From assembly GCA_030762175.1 (NCBI GenBank), contig JAUJEO010000019.1:4098001-4162000 (forward strand): a DNA stretch of 64,000 nucleotides, in the 5' to 3' direction. Both the position numbers and the translations under genes were made by a program. The notes under the pieces were generated by a model that was given only the letters and a program-made list of their open reading frames with translations, ran no database searches and had not been told where the DNA came from. Source of the stretch: Metallyticus violacea (taxonomy: Eukaryota > Arthropoda > Insecta > Mantodea > Metallyticidae). Below, piece after piece: positions 1 to 13,616 of this stretch; position 1 is the stretch's first letter, and the number at the start of each line of letters is the position of its first letter.

Positions 1-970
1 GGTTTACTGAGGCTATCAAACTAGTATAATGAAAGAGAACCAGTTATCTCAAATAAGAACGGAAAAAAGTGATTTAAACGACGTTTCCAAACTTCGAAAA
101 AAATTTTTTTTCTTTTCGAGATTCTTTGCGCATAATATGCTTTACTTAGGCTATCAAACTAGTACAATGAAAGAGAACCAGTGATCTCAAATAAGAACGG
201 AAAAAAGTGATTCTAACGAAGTTTCCAAACTTGGAAAACATTTTTTTTCTTTTCGAGATTCTTTGCGCATAATATGCTTTTCTGAGGCTATCAAACTACT
301 ATAATGAAAGAGACTCAGTTATCTCAAATAAGAACGGAAAAAAGTGATTCAAACGACGTTTCCAAACTTCTAAAAATTTTTTTTTATTTTCGAGATTCTT
401 TGCGCATAATATGCTTTTCTGAGGCTATATAATTAGTATAATGAAAGAGAACCAGTTATCTCAAATAAGAACGGAAAAAAAGTATTCTAACGAAGTTTCC
501 GAACATCGAAAAAAAATTTTTTTTTCGAGTTTCTTTGCACATAATATGATTTTCTGAGGCTATCAAACTAGTATAATGAGAGATTACCAGTTATCTCAAA
601 TAAGAATGGAAAAAAAGTGATTCTAATGAAGTTTCCAAACTACAAAAAAAAATTTTTTTCGTTTCGAGATTCTTTGCGCATAATATGCTTTTCTGAGGCT
701 ATCAAACTAGTATAATGAAAGAGAACCAGTTATCTCAAATAAGAACGGAAAAAAAGTGATTCTAACGAAGTTTCCAAACTTCAAAAAAAAATTTTTTTCG
801 TTTCGAGATTCTTTGCGCATAATATGCTTTTCTGAGGCTATCAAACTAGTATAATGAAAGAGAACCAGTTATCTCAAATAAGAACGGAAAAAAAGTGATT
901 CTAACGAAGTTTCCAGACTTCAGAAAAAATTTTTTTTCTTTTCGAGATTCTTTGCGCATAAAATGCTTAT

Positions 971-1099
971 TTGAGGGTATCAAACTAGTATAATGAAAGA
1001 GAACCAGTTATCTCAAACAAGAACGGAAAAAAAAATGATTCTAACGCAGTTTCCAAACTTTTTTTTCTTTTCGAGATTCTTTGCGCAAAATATGCTTTT
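971..1099 (+). repeat. Shortened monomer lacking the A-run (129 bp)
   Basis: After CCAAACTT the sequence runs straight into T and CTTTTCGAG, so the CGAAAAAAA half of the A/T tract is gone and the central dyad loses its flank. It also starts with TTGAGGGTATC. The same monomer type recurs near 6,850, 9,737, 11,655, 13,028, 14,673, 20,466, 23,077, 27,765, 30,661, 32,305 and 34,613, and nowhere to the right, making it a marker of the left domain. Confidence 0.88.
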
Positions 1100-1233
1100 C
1101 TGAGTATATCAAACTGTATAATGAAAGAGAACCAGTTATCTCAAATAAGAACGGAAAAAAGTGATTCAAACGACGTTTCCAAACTTCGAAAAAAATTTTT
1201 TTTCTTTTCGAGATTTGCGCATAATATGCTTTA
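1100..1233 (+). repeat. Shortened monomer with CGAGATTTGCGC (134 bp)
   Basis: Three bases are missing between GAGATT and TGCGC, and AACTGTATAATG replaces AACTAGTATAATG. It normally follows the A-run-less monomer, so the two travel as a pair through the left domain (for example near 7,005, 9,885, 11,810, 14,825, 20,625, 23,235, 27,918, 30,815, 32,460 and 34,770). Confidence 0.85.
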
Positions 1234-3029
1234 CTGAGGCTATCAAACTAGTATAATGAAAGAGAACCAGTTATCTCAAATAAGAACGGAAAAAAAGTGT
1301 TTCTAACGAAGTTTCCAAACTTCGAAAAAAATTTTTTTTTCTTTTCGAGATTCTTTGCGCATAATATGCTTTACTGAGGCTATCAAACTAGTATAATGAA
1401 AGAGAACCAGTTATCTCAAATAAGAAAGGAAAAAAAGTGATTCTAACGAAGTTTCCAAACTTCGAAATAAATTTTTTTTCCTTTCGAGATTCTTTGCGCA
1501 TAATATGCTTTACTGATGCTATCAAACTAGTATAATGAAAGAGAACCAGTTATCTCAAATAAGAACGGAAAAAAAGTGATACAAACGAAGTTTCCAAACT
1601 TAAAAAATAAAGTTTTTTCGTTTCGAGATTCTTTGCGCATAATATGCTTTTCTGGGGCTATCATACTTGTATAATGAAAGAGAACCAGTTATCTCAAATA
1701 AGAACGGAAAAAAAGTGATTCTAACGAAGTTTCCAAACTTCGAAAAAATTTTTTTTCTTTTCGAGATTCTTTACGCATAATATGCTTTTCTGAGGCTATC
1801 AAACTACTATAATGAAAGAGAACCAGTTATCTCAAATAAGAACGGAAAAAAGTGATTCAAACGACGTTTCCAAACTTCGAAAAATTTTTTTTTCTTTTCG
1901 AGATTCTTTGCGCATAATATGCTTTACTGAGGCTATCAAATTGTATAATGAAAGAGAACTAGTTATCTCAAATAAAAACGGAAAAAAGTGATTCAAACGA
2001 CGTTTCCAAACTTCGAAAAAAATTTGTTTTCTTTTCGAGATTCTTTGCGCATAATAGGCTTTACTGAGGCTATCAAACTGGTATAATGAAAGAGAACCAG
2101 TTATCTCAAATAAGAACGGAAAAAAGTGATTCAAACGACGTTTCCAAACTTCGAAAAATTTTTTTTTTCTTTTCGAGATTCTTTGCGCATAATATGCTTT
2201 ACTGAGGCTATCAAACTAGTATAATGAAAGAGAACCAGTTATCTCAAATAAGAACGGAAATAAGTGATTGAAACGACGTTTCCAAAATTCGAAAAAAATT
2301 TTTTTTCTTTTCGAGATTCTTTTCGCATAATATGCTTTACTGAGGCTATCAAACTAGTATAATGAAAGAGAACCAGTTATCTCAAATAAGAACGGAAAAA
2401 AGTGATTCTAACGAAGTATCCAAACTTCGAAAAAATTTTTTTTTCTTTTCGAGATTCTTTGCGCATAATATGCTTTTCTGAGGCTATCAAACTAGTATAA
2501 TGAAAGAGAACCAGTTATCTCAAATAAGAACGGAAAAAAAGTGATACAAACGAAGTTTCCAAACTTCGAAAAAAAATTTTTTTCCTTTCGAGATTCTTTG
2601 CGCATAATATGCTTTTCTGAGGCTATCAAACTACTATAATGAAAGAGAACCAGTTATCTCAAATAAGAACGGAAAAAAGTGATTCAAACGACGTTTCCAA
2701 ACTTCGAAAAATTTTTTTTTCTTTTCGAGATTCTTTGCGCATAATATGCTTTACTGAGGCTATCAAACTAGTATAATGAAAGAGAACCAGTTATCTCAAA
2801 TAAGAACGGAAAAAAGTGATTCAAACGACGTTTCCAAACTTCGAAAAAAAATTTTTTTCTTTTCGAGATTCTTTGCGCATAATATGCTTTACTGAGGCTA
2901 TCAAACTAGTATAATGAAAGAGAACCAGTTATCTCAAATAAGAACGGAAAAAAGTGATTTAAACGACGTTTCCAAACTTCGAAAAATTTTTTTTTTCTTT
3001 TCGAGATTCTTTGCGCATAATATGCTTTA

Positions 3030-3720
3030 CTTAGGCTATCAAACTAGTACAATGAAAGAGAACCAGTTATCTCAAATAAGAACGGAAAAAAGTGATTCTA
3101 ACGAAGTTTCCAAACTTGGAAAACATTTTTTTTCTTTTCGAGATTCTTTGCGCATAATATGGTTTTCTGAGGCTATCACTCTACTATAATGAAAGAGAAC
3201 CAGTTATCTCAAATAAGAACGGAAAAAAAGTGATACAAACGAAGTTTCCAAACTTATAAAAAATTTTTCTTTATTTTCGAGATTCTTTGCGCATAATATG
3301 CTTTTCTGAGGCTATATAATTAGTATAATGAAAGAGAACCAGTTATCTCAAATAAGAACGGAAAAAAAGTGATTCTAACGAAGTTTCCGAACATCGAAAA
3401 AAAAATTTTTTTTTCGAGATTCTTTGCGCATAATATGATTTTCTGAGGCTATCAAACTAGTATAATGAGAGATTACCAGTTATCTCAAATAAGAATGGAA
3501 AAAAAGTGATTCTAATGAAGTTTCCAAACTTCGAAAAAAATTTTTTTTCTTTTCAAGATTCTTTGCGCATAATTTGCTTTTCTGTGGCTATCAAACTAGT
3601 AAAATGAAAGAGAAGCAGTTATCTCAAATAAGAACGGAAAAAAAGTGATTCTAACGAAGTTTCCAAACTTCGAAAAAAATTTTTTTTCTTTTCGAGATTC
3701 TTTGCGCATAGTATGCTTTA
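3030..3720. repeat. Five-monomer cassette, copy 1
   Basis: Five variant monomers occur in fixed order: CTTGGAAAACAT; CTTATAAAAA with TTATTTTCG; CTATATAATTAG with CCGAACATCG; GAGAGATTACC; and TTTTCAAGATTC leading into CTGTGGCTATC with GAGAAGCAG. The distance between the first and third markers is 192 bp. The same order returns at six other places, including the far right of the window. Confidence 0.88.
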
Positions 3721-4986
3721 CTGAGGCTATCAAATTAGTATAATGAAAGAGAACCAGTTATCTCAAATAAGAACGGAAATAAATTGATTCAAATGAAGTT
3801 TCCAAACTTCGAAAAAAATTTTTTTTCTTTTCGAGATTCTTTGCGCATAATATGCTTTTCAAGGCTATCAAACTAGTATAATGAAAGAGAACCAGTTATC
3901 TCAAATAAGAAAGGAAAAAAAGTGATTCTAACGAAGTTTCCAAACTTCGAAATAAATTTTTTTTCCTTTCGAGATTCTTTGCGCATAATATGCTTTACTG
4001 AGGCTATCAAACTAGTATAATGAAAGAGAAACAGTTATCTCAAATAAGAACGGAAAAAAAGTGATACAAACGAAGTTTCCAAACTTAAAAAAAAATTTTT
4101 TTTCGTTTCGAGATTCTTTGCGCATAATATGCTTTTCTGGGGCTATCATACTTGTATAATGAAAGAGAACCAGTTATCTCAAATAAGAACGGAAAAAAAG
4201 TGATTCTAACGAAGCTTCCAAACTTCGAAAAAAATTTTTTTCTTTTCGAGATTCTTTACGCATAATAATCTTTTCTGAGGCTATCAAAGTAGTATAATGA
4301 AAGAGAACCAGTTATCTCAAATAAGAATGGAAAAAAAGTGATACAAACGAAGTTTCCAAACTTCAAAAAAAAATTTTTTTCGTTTCGAGATTCTTTGCGC
4401 ATAATATGCTTTTCTGAGGCTATCAAACTAGTATAATGAAAGAGAACCAGTTATCTCAAACAAGAACGGGAAAAAAGTGATTCTAAAGAAGTTTCCAAAC
4501 TTCGAAAAAAATTTTTCTTCTTTTCGAGATTCTTTGCGCATAATATGCTTTTCTGAGGCTATCAAAGTAGTATAATGAAAGAGAACCAGTTATCTCAAAT
4601 AAGAACGGAAAAAAAGTGATTCAAACGAAGTTTCCAAACTTCGAAAAAAAATTTTTTTCTTTTCGAGATTCTTTGCGCATAATATGCTTTTCTGAGGCTA
4701 TCAAACTAGTATAATGAAAGAGAACCAGTTATCTCAAATAAGAATGGAAAAAAAGTGATTCTAAGGAAGTTTCCAAACTTCGAAAAAAATTTTTTTTCAT
4801 TTCGAGATTCCTTGCGCATAATATGCTTTTCTGAGGCTATCAAACTAGTATAATGAAAGAGAACCAGTTATCTCAAACAAGAACGGAAAAAAAGTGATTC
4901 AAACGACGTTTCCAAACTTCGAAAAAAAATTTTTTTCTTTTCGAGATTCTTTGCGCATAATATGCTTTACTGAGGTTATCAAACTA

Positions 4987-7848
4987 GTATAATGAAAGAG
5001 AACCAGTTATCTTAAATAAGAACGGAAAAAAGTGATTTAAACGACGTTTCCAAACTTCGAAAAAAATTTTTTTTCTTTTCGAGATTCTTTGCGCATAATA
5101 TGCTTTTCTGAGGCTATATAATTAGTATAATGAAAGAGAACCAGTTATCTCAAATAAGAACGGAAAAAAAGTGATTCTAACGAAGTTTCCGAACATCGAA
5201 AAAAATTTTTTTTTTTCGAGATTCTTTGCGCATAATATGATTTTCTGAGGCTATCAAACTAGTATAATGAGATATTACCAGTTATATCAAATAAGAATGG
5301 AAAAAAAGTGATTCTAATGAAGTTTCCAAAATTCAAAAAAAAATTTTTTTCGTTTCGAGATTCTTTGCGCATAATATGCTTTTCTGAGGCTATCAAACTG
5401 TATAATGAAAGAGAACCAGTTATCTTAAATAAGAACGGAAAAAAGTGATTCAAACGACGTTTCCAAACTTCGAAAAAAATTTTTTTTCTTTTCGAGATTT
5501 GCGCATAATATGCTTTACTGAGGCTATCAAACTAGTATAATGAAAGAGAACCAGTTATCTCAAATAAGAACGGAAAAAAAGTGTTTCTAACGAAGTTTCC
5601 AAACTTCGAAAAAATTTTTTTTTTCTTTTCGAGATTCTTTGCGCATAATATGCTTTACTGAGGCTATCAAACTAGTATAATGAAAGAGAACCAGTTATCT
5701 CAAATAAGAACGGAAAAAAAGTGATACAAACGAAGTTTCCAAACTTCAAAAAAAATTTTTTTTCTTTTCGAGATTCTTTGCGCATAATATGCTTTTCTGA
5801 GGCTATCAAACTAGTATAATGAAAGAGAACCAGTTATCTCAAACAAGAACGGAAAAAAAGTGATTCAAACGACGTTTCCAAACTTCGAAAAAAAATTTTT
5901 TTCTTTTCGAGATTCTTTGCGCATAATATGGTTTACTGAGGCTATCAAACTAGTATAATGAAAGAGAACCAGTTATCTCAAATAAGAACGGAAAAAAGTG
6001 ATTTAAACGACGTTTCCAAACTTCGAAAAAAATTTTTTTTCTTTTCGAGATTCTTTGCGCATAATATGCTTTACTTAGGCTATCAAACTAGTACAATGAA
6101 AGAGAACCAGTGATCTCAAATAAGAACGGAAAAAAGTGATTCTAACGAAGTTTCCAAACTTGGAAAACATTTTTTTTCTTTTCGAGATTCTTTGCGCATA
6201 ATATGCTTTTCTGAGGCTATCAAACTACTATAATGAAAGAGACTCAGTTATCTCAAATAAGAACGGAAAAAAGTGATTCAAACGACGTTTCCAAACTTCT
6301 AAAAATTTTTTTTTATTTTCGAGATTCTTTGCGCATAATATGCTTTTCTGAGGCTATCAAACTAGTATAATGAGAGATTACCAGTTATCTCAAATAAGAA
6401 TGGAAAAAAAGTGATTCTAATGAAGTTTCCAAACTTCAAAAAAAAATTTTTTTCGTTTCGAGATTCTTTGCGCATAATATGCTTTTCTGAGGCTATCAAA
6501 CTAGTATAATGAAAGAGAACCAGTTATCTCAAATAAGAACGGAAAAAAAGTGATTCTAACGAAGTTTCCAAACTTCAAAAAAAAATTTTTTTCGTTTCGA
6601 GATTCTTTGCGCATAATATGCTTTTCTGAGGCTATCAAACTAGTATAATGAAAGAGAACCAGTTATCTCAAATAAGAACGGAAAAAAAGTGATTCTAACG
6701 AAGTTTCCAGACTTCAGAAAAAATTTTTTTTCTTTTCGAGATTCTTTGCGCATAAAATGCTTCTTTGAGGGTATCAAACTAGTATAATGAAAGAGAACCA
6801 GTTATCTCAAACAAGAACGGAAAAAAAAGTAATTCTAACGCAGTTTCCAAACTTTTTTTTCTTTTCGAGATTCTTTGCGCAAAATATGCTTTTCTGAGTA
6901 TATCAAACTGTATAATGAAAGAGAACCAGTTATCTCAAATAAGAACGGAAAAAAGTGATTCAAACGACGTTTCCAAACTTCGAAAAAAATTTTTTTTCTT
7001 TTCGAGATTTGCGCATAATATGCTTTACTGAGGCTATCAAACTAGTATAATGAAAGAGAACCAGTTATCTCAAATAAGAACGGAAAAAAAGTGTTTCTAA
7101 CGAAGTTTCCAAACTTCGAAAAAAATTTTTTTTTCTTTTCGAGATTCTTTGCGCATAATATGCTTTACTGAGGCTATCAAACTAGTATAATGAAAGAGAA
7201 CCAGTTATCTCAAATAAGAAAGGAAAAAAAGTGATTCTAACGAAGTTTCCAAACTTCGAAATAAATTTTTTTTCCTTTCGAGATTCTTTGCGCATAATAT
7301 GCTTTACTGATGCTATCAAACTAGTATAATGAAAGAGAACCAGTTATCTCAAATAAGAACGGAAAAAAAGTGATACAAACGAAGTTTCCAAACTTAAAAA
7401 ATAAAGTTTTTTCTTTTCGAGATTCTTTGCGCATAATATGCTTTTCTGGGGCTATCATACTTGTATAATGAAAGAGAACCAGTTATCTCAAATAAGAACG
7501 GAAAAAAAGTGATTCTAACGAAGTTTCCAAACTTCGAAAAAATTTTTTTTCTTTTCGAGATCTTTACGCATAATATGCTTTCTGAGGCTATCAAACTACT
7601 ATAATGAAAGAGAACCAGTTATCTCAAATAAGAACGGAAAAAAGTGATTCAAACGACGTTTCCAAACTTCGAAAATTTTTTTTTTCTTTTCGAGATTCTT
7701 TGCGCATAATATGCTTTACTGAGGCTATCAAATTGTATAATGAAAGAGAACTAGTTATCTCAAATAAAAACGGAAAAAAGTGATTCAAACGACGTTTCCA
7801 AACTTCGAAAAAAATTTGTTTTCTTTTCGAGATTCTTTGCGCATAATA
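4987..7848. repeat. 2,886-bp higher-order unit, copy 1
   Basis: This unit is followed directly by a second copy at 7873-10734. The landmarks CTTAAATAAG (5011), CTATATAATTAG (about 5114) and TGAGATATTACCAG (about 5268) all reappear 2,886 bp later. The unit holds about 21 monomers, several of them shortened. Its second part (from about 5930) is itself a rearranged copy of 1-2080 lacking one CTATATAATTAG monomer. Confidence 0.88.
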
Positions 7849-7872
7849 GGCTTTACTGAGGCTATCAAACTG

Positions 7873-10734
7873 GTATAATGAAAGAGAACCAGTTATCTTA
7901 AATAAGAACGGAAAAAAGTGATTTAAACGACGTTTCCAAACTTCGAAAAAAATTTTTTTTCTTTTCGAGATTCTTTGCGCATAATATGCTTTTCTGAGGC
8001 TATATAATTAGTATAATGAAAGAGAACCAGTTATCTCAAATAAGAACGGAAAAAAAGTGATTCTAACGAAGTTTCCGAACATCGAAAAAAATTTTTTTTT
8101 TTCGAGATTCTTTGCGCATAATATGATTTTCTGAGGCTATCAAACTAGTATAATGAGATATTACCAGTTATATCAAATAAGAATGGAAAAAAAGTGATTC
8201 TAATGAAGTTTCCAAAATTCAAAAAAAAATTTTTTTCGTTTCGAGATTCTTTGCGCATAATATGCTTTTCTGAGGCTATCAAACTGTATAATGAAAGAGA
8301 ACCAGTTATCTTAAATAAGAACGGAAAAAAGTGATTCAAACGACGTTTCCAAACTTCGAAAAAAATTTTTTTTCTTTTCGAGATTTGCGCATAATATGCT
8401 TTACTGAGGCTATCAAACTAGTATAATGAAAGAGAACCAGTTATCTCAAATAAGAACGGAAAAAAAGTGTTTCTAACGAAGTTTCCAAACTTCGAAAAAA
8501 TTTTTTTTTTCTTTTCGAGATTCTTTGCGCATAATATGCTTTACTGAGGCTATCAAACTAGTATAATGAAAGAGAACCAGTTATCTCAAATAAGAACGGA
8601 AAAAAAGTGATACAAACGAAGTTTCCAAACTTCAAAAAAAATTTTTTTTCTTTTCGAGATTCTTTGCGCATAATATGCTTTTCTGAGGCTATCAAACTAG
8701 TATAATGAAAGAGAACCAGTTATCTCAAACAAGAACGGAAAAAAAGTGATTCAAACGACGTTTCCAAACTTCGAAAAAAAATTTTTTTCTTTTCGAGATT
8801 CTTTGCGCATAATATGGTTTACTGAGGCTATCAAACTAGTATAATGAAAGAGAACCAGTTATCTCAAATAAGAACGGAAAAAAGTGATTTAAACGACGTT
8901 TCCAAACTTCGAAAAAAATTTTTTTTCTTTTCGAGATTCTTTGCGCATAATATGCTTTACTTAGGCTATCAAACTAGTACAATGAAAGAGAACCAGTGAT
9001 CTCAAATAAGAACGGAAAAAAGTGATTCTAACGAAGTTTCCAAACTTGGAAAACATTTTTTTTCTTTTCGAGATTCTTTGCGCATAATATGCTTTTCTGA
9101 GGCTATCAAACTACTATAATGAAAGAGACTCAGTTATCTCAAATAAGAACGGAAAAAAGTGATTCAAACGACGTTTCCAAACTTCTAAAAATTTTTTTTT
9201 ATTTTCGAGATTCTTTGCGCATAATATGCTTTTCTGAGGCTATCAAACTAGTATAATGAGAGATTACCAGTTATCTCAAATAAGAATGGAAAAAAAGTGA
9301 TTCTAATGAAGTTTCCAAACTTCAAAAAAAAATTTTTTTCGTTTCGAGATTCTTTGCGCATAATATGCTTTTCTGAGGCTATCAAACTAGTATAATGAAA
9401 GAGAACCAGTTATCTCAAATAAGAACGGAAAAAAAGTGATTCTAACGAAGTTTCCAAACTTCAAAAAAAAATTTTTTTCGTTTCGAGATTCTTTGCGCAT
9501 AATATGCTTTTCTGAGGCTATCAAACTAGTATAATGAAAGAGAACCAGTTATCTCAAATAAGAACGGAAAAAAAGTGATTCTAACGAAGTTTCCAGACTT
9601 CAGAAAAAATTTTTTTTCTTTTCGAGATTCTTTGCGCATAAAATGCTTCTTTGAGGGTATCAAACTAGTATAATGAAAGAGAACCAGTTATCTCAAACAA
9701 GAACGGAAAAAAAAGTAATTCTAACGCAGTTTCCAAACTTTTTTTTCTTTTCGAGATTCTTTGCGCAAAATATGCTTTTCTGAGTATATCAAACTGTATA
9801 ATGAAAGAGAACCAGTTATCTCAAATAAGAACGGAAAAAAGTGATTCAAACGACGTTTCCAAACTTCGAAAAAAATTTTTTTTCTTTTCGAGATTTGCGC
9901 ATAATATGCTTTACTGAGGCTATCAAACTAGTATAATGAAAGAGAACCAGTTATCTCAAATAAGAACGGAAAAAAAGTGTTTCTAACGAAGTTTCCAAAC
10001 TTCGAAAAAAATTTTTTTTTCTTTTCGAGATTCTTTGCGCATAATATGCTTTACTGAGGCTATCAAACTAGTATAATGAAAGAGAACCAGTTATCTCAAA
10101 TAAGAAAGGAAAAAAAGTGATTCTAACGAAGTTTCCAAACTTCGAAATAAATTTTTTTTCCTTTCGAGATTCTTTGCGCATAATATGCTTTACTGATGCT
10201 ATCAAACTAGTATAATGAAAGAGAACCAGTTATCTCAAATAAGAACGGAAAAAAAGTGATACAAACGAAGTTTCCAAACTTAAAAAATAAAGTTTTTTCT
10301 TTTCGAGATTCTTTGCGCATAATATGCTTTTCTGGGGCTATCATACTTGTATAATGAAAGAGAACCAGTTATCTCAAATAAGAACGGAAAAAAAGTGATT
10401 CTAACGAAGTTTCCAAACTTCGAAAAAATTTTTTTTCTTTTCGAGATCTTTACGCATAATATGCTTTCTGAGGCTATCAAACTACTATAATGAAAGAGAA
10501 CCAGTTATCTCAAATAAGAACGGAAAAAAGTGATTCAAACGACGTTTCCAAACTTCGAAAATTTTTTTTTTCTTTTCGAGATTCTTTGCGCATAATATGC
10601 TTTACTGAGGCTATCAAATTGTATAATGAAAGAGAACTAGTTATCTCAAATAAAAACGGAAAAAAGTGATTCAAACGACGTTTCCAAACTTCGAAAAAAA
10701 TTTGTTTTCTTTTCGAGATTCTTTGCGCATAATA
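7873..10734. repeat. 2,886-bp higher-order unit, copy 2
   Basis: This is a tandem copy of 4987-7848 in register. The left join falls inside a monomer (AAACTGGTATAATG at 7867 against AAACTAGTATAATG at 4981), and the right end breaks at 10735, where the sequence switches to the GGTTTACTGAGG type found at 1, 5930, 8816 and 13617. The landmark CTATATAATTAG is at about 8000 and TGAGATATTACCAG at about 8154. Confidence 0.88.
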
Positions 10735-13616
10735 TGGTTTACTGAGGCTATCAAACTAGTATAATGAAAGAGAACCAGTTATCTCAAATAAGAACGGAAA
10801 AAAGTGATTTAAACGACGTTTCCAAACTTCGAAAAAAATTTTTTTTCTTTTCGAGATTCTTTGCGCATAATATGCTTTACTTAGGCTATCAAACTAGTAC
10901 AATGAAAGAGAACCAGTGATCTCAAATAAGAACGGAAAAAAGTGATTCTAACGAAGTTTCCAAACTTGGAAAACATTTTTTTTCTTTTCGAGATTCTTTG
11001 CGCATAATATGCTTTTCTGTGGCTATATAATTAGTATAATGAAAGAGAACCAGTTATCTCAAATAAGAACGGAAAAAAAGTATTCTAACGAAGTTTCCGA
11101 ACATCGAAAAAAAATTTTTTTTTTCGAGATTCTTTGCGCATAATATGATTTTCTGAGGCTATCAAACTAGTATAATGAGAGATTACCAGTTATCTCAAAT
11201 AAGAATGGAAAAAAAGTGATTCTAACGAAGTTTCCAAACTTCAAAAAAAAATTTTTTTCGTTTCGAGATTCTTTGCGCATAATATGCTTTTCTGAGGCTA
11301 TCAAACTAGTATAATGAAAGAGAACCAGTTATCTCAAATAAGAACGGAAAAAAAGTGATTCTAACGAAGTTTCCAAACTTCAAAAAAAAATTTTTTTCGT
11401 TTCGAGATTCTTTGCGCATAATATGCTTTTCTGAGGCTATCAAACTAGTATAATGAAAGAGAACCAGTTATCTCAAATAAGAACGGAAAAAAAGTGATTC
11501 TAACGAAGTTTCCAGACTTCAGAAAAAATTTTTTTTCTTTTCGAGATTCTTTGCGCATAAAATGCTTCTTTGAGGGTATCAAACTAGTATAATGAAAGAG
11601 AACCAGTTATCTCAAACAAGAACGGAAAAAAAAGTGATTCTAACGCAGTTTCCAAACTTTTTTTTCTTTTCGAGATTCTTTGCGTAAAATATGCTTTTCT
11701 GAGTATATCAAACTGTATAATGAAAGAGAACCAGTTATCTCAAATAAGAACGGAAAAAAGTGATTCAAACGACGTTTCCAAACTTCGAAAAAAATTTTTT
11801 TTCTTTTCGAGATTTGCGCATAATATGCTTTACTGAGGCTATCAAACTAGTATAATGAAAGAGAACCAGTTATCTCAAATAAGAACGGAAAAAAAGTGTT
11901 TCTAACGAAGTTTCCAAACTTCGAAAAAAATTTTTTTTTCTTTTCGAGATTCTTTGCGCATAATATGCTTTACTGAGGCTATCAAACTAGTATAATGAAA
12001 GAGAACCAGTTATCTCAAATAAGAAAGGAAAAAAAGTGATTCTAACGAAGTTTCCAAACTTCGAAATAAATTTTTTTTCCTTTCGAGATTCTTTGCGCAT
12101 AATATGCTTTACTGATGCTATCAAACTAGTATAATGAAAGAGAACCAGTTATCTCAAATAAGAACGGAAAAAAAGTGATACAAACGAAGTTTCCAAACTT
12201 AAAAAAAAAAGTTTTTTCGTTTCGAGATTCTTTGCGCATAATATGCTTTTCTGGGGCTATCATACTTGTATAATGAAAGAGAACCAGTTATCTCAAATAA
12301 GAACGGAAAAAAAGTGATTCTAACGAAGTTTCCAAACTTCGAAAAAATTTTTTTTCTTTTCGAGATTCTTTACGCATAATAATCTTTTCTGAGGCTATCA
12401 AAGTAGTATAATGAAAGAGAACCAGTTATCTCAAATAAGAACGGAAAAAAAGTGATACAAACGAAGTTTCCAAACTTCAAAAAAGATTTTTTTTCGTTTC
12501 GAGATTCTTTGCGCATAATATGCTTTTCTGAGGCTATCAAACTAGTATAATGAAAGAGAACCAGTTTTCTCAAACAAGAACGGAAAAAAAGTGATACAAA
12601 CGAAGTTTCCAAACTTCAAAAAAAAATTTTTTTCGTTTCGAGATTCTTTGCCCATAATATGCTTTTCTGAGGCTATCAAACTAGTATAATGAAAGAGAAC
12701 CAGTTATCTCAAATAAGAACGGAAAAAAAGTGATTCTAACGAAGTTTCCAAACTTAAAAAAAATTTTTTTTCGTTTCGAGGTTCTTTGCGCATAATATGC
12801 TTTTCTGAGGCTATCAAACTAGGATAATGAAAGAGAACCAGTTATCTCAAATAAGAACGGAAAAAAAGTGATTCTAACGAAGTTTCCAGACTTCAGAAAA
12901 ATTTTTTTTTCTTTTCGAGAATCTTTGCGCATAAAATGCTTCTTTGAGGGTATCAAACTAGTATAATGAAAGAGAACCAGTTATCTCAAACAAGAACGGA
13001 AAAAAAGTGATTCTAACGCAGTTTCCAAACTTTTTTTTCTTTTCGAGATTCTTTGCGCATAATATGCTTTTCTGAGGCTATCAAACTGTATAATGAAAGA
13101 GAACCAGTTATCTCAAATAAGAACGGAAAAAAGTGATTCAAACGACGTTTCCAAACTTCGAAAAAATTTTTTTTCTTTTCGAGATTTGCGCATAATATGC
13201 TTTACTGAGGCTATCAAACTAGTATAATGAAAGAGAACCAGTTATCTCAAATAAGAACGGAAAAAAAGTGTTTCTAACGAAGTTTCCAAACTTCGAAAAA
13301 AATTTTTTTTTCTTTTCGAGATTCTTTGCGCATAATATGCTTTACTGAGGCTATCAAACTAGTATAATGAAAGAGAACCAGTTATCTCAAATAAGAACGG
13401 AAAAAAAGTGATACAAACGAAGTTTCCAAACTTCAAAAAAATTTTTTTTTCTTTTCGAGATTCTTTGCGCATAATATGCTTTTCTGAGGCTATCAAACTA
13501 GTATAATGAAAGAGAACCAGTTATCTCAAACAAGAACGGAAAAAAAGTGATTCAAACGACGTTTCCAAACTTCGAAAAAAAATTTTTTTCTTTTCGAGAT
13601 TCTTTGCGCATAATAT
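10735..13616. repeat. Composite link block between higher-order copies
   Basis: The first two monomers (10736-11018) match positions 1-283. The sequence then jumps to match 421-1770 (offset about 10,598), skipping one monomer. At about 12,370 it switches to the AATAATCTTTTC monomer type seen near 4,260, passes through a run with private variants (CAGTTTTCTC, TTGCCCATAATATGC, AACTAGGATAATG), and from about 13,080 matches 5395-5929. The mosaic shows at least three switches, each at a matching point in the monomer, so no partial monomer is left. Confidence 0.75.

Larger units (their letters stand above)
1..7848. repeat. 7.85-kb higher-order block, copy A
   Basis: This block matches 13617-21464 at a constant offset of 13,616 bp. 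All stretches I compared are identical, including rare private variants such as the AAATTCG near 2,286 and the AATAAAGTTTTTT monomer near 7,400. Identity stops at 7849, where this copy continues AATAGGCTTTACTG while the other continues AATATGATTTTC. The window starts inside the block (at GGTTTACTG), so its left end may lie outside. It holds about 57 monomers. Confidence 0.9.

Noticed and set aside
1832..2134. Minus-strand open frames of 60-152 codons rich in Phe and Leu (also for example 15448-15750, 42573-42821, 60552-61010).
   Set aside because: They are translations of the satellite itself. A 138-bp monomer is 46 codons, so the same peptide repeats and stays open across junctions. Starts and stops follow chance variants, lengths change with single-base indels in A/T runs, and there is no gene context. 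No coding claim is supported.
2914..3189. Plus-strand 91-codon frames beginning MKENQLSQIRTEKSD (also 16530-16805, 24933-25208, 32923-33198).
   Set aside because: This frame is two monomers read in phase, with the ATGAAAGAGAACCAG start present in almost every monomer. It appears only where A/T run lengths happen to keep frame. It is copied with the higher-order block rather than conserved as a protein.
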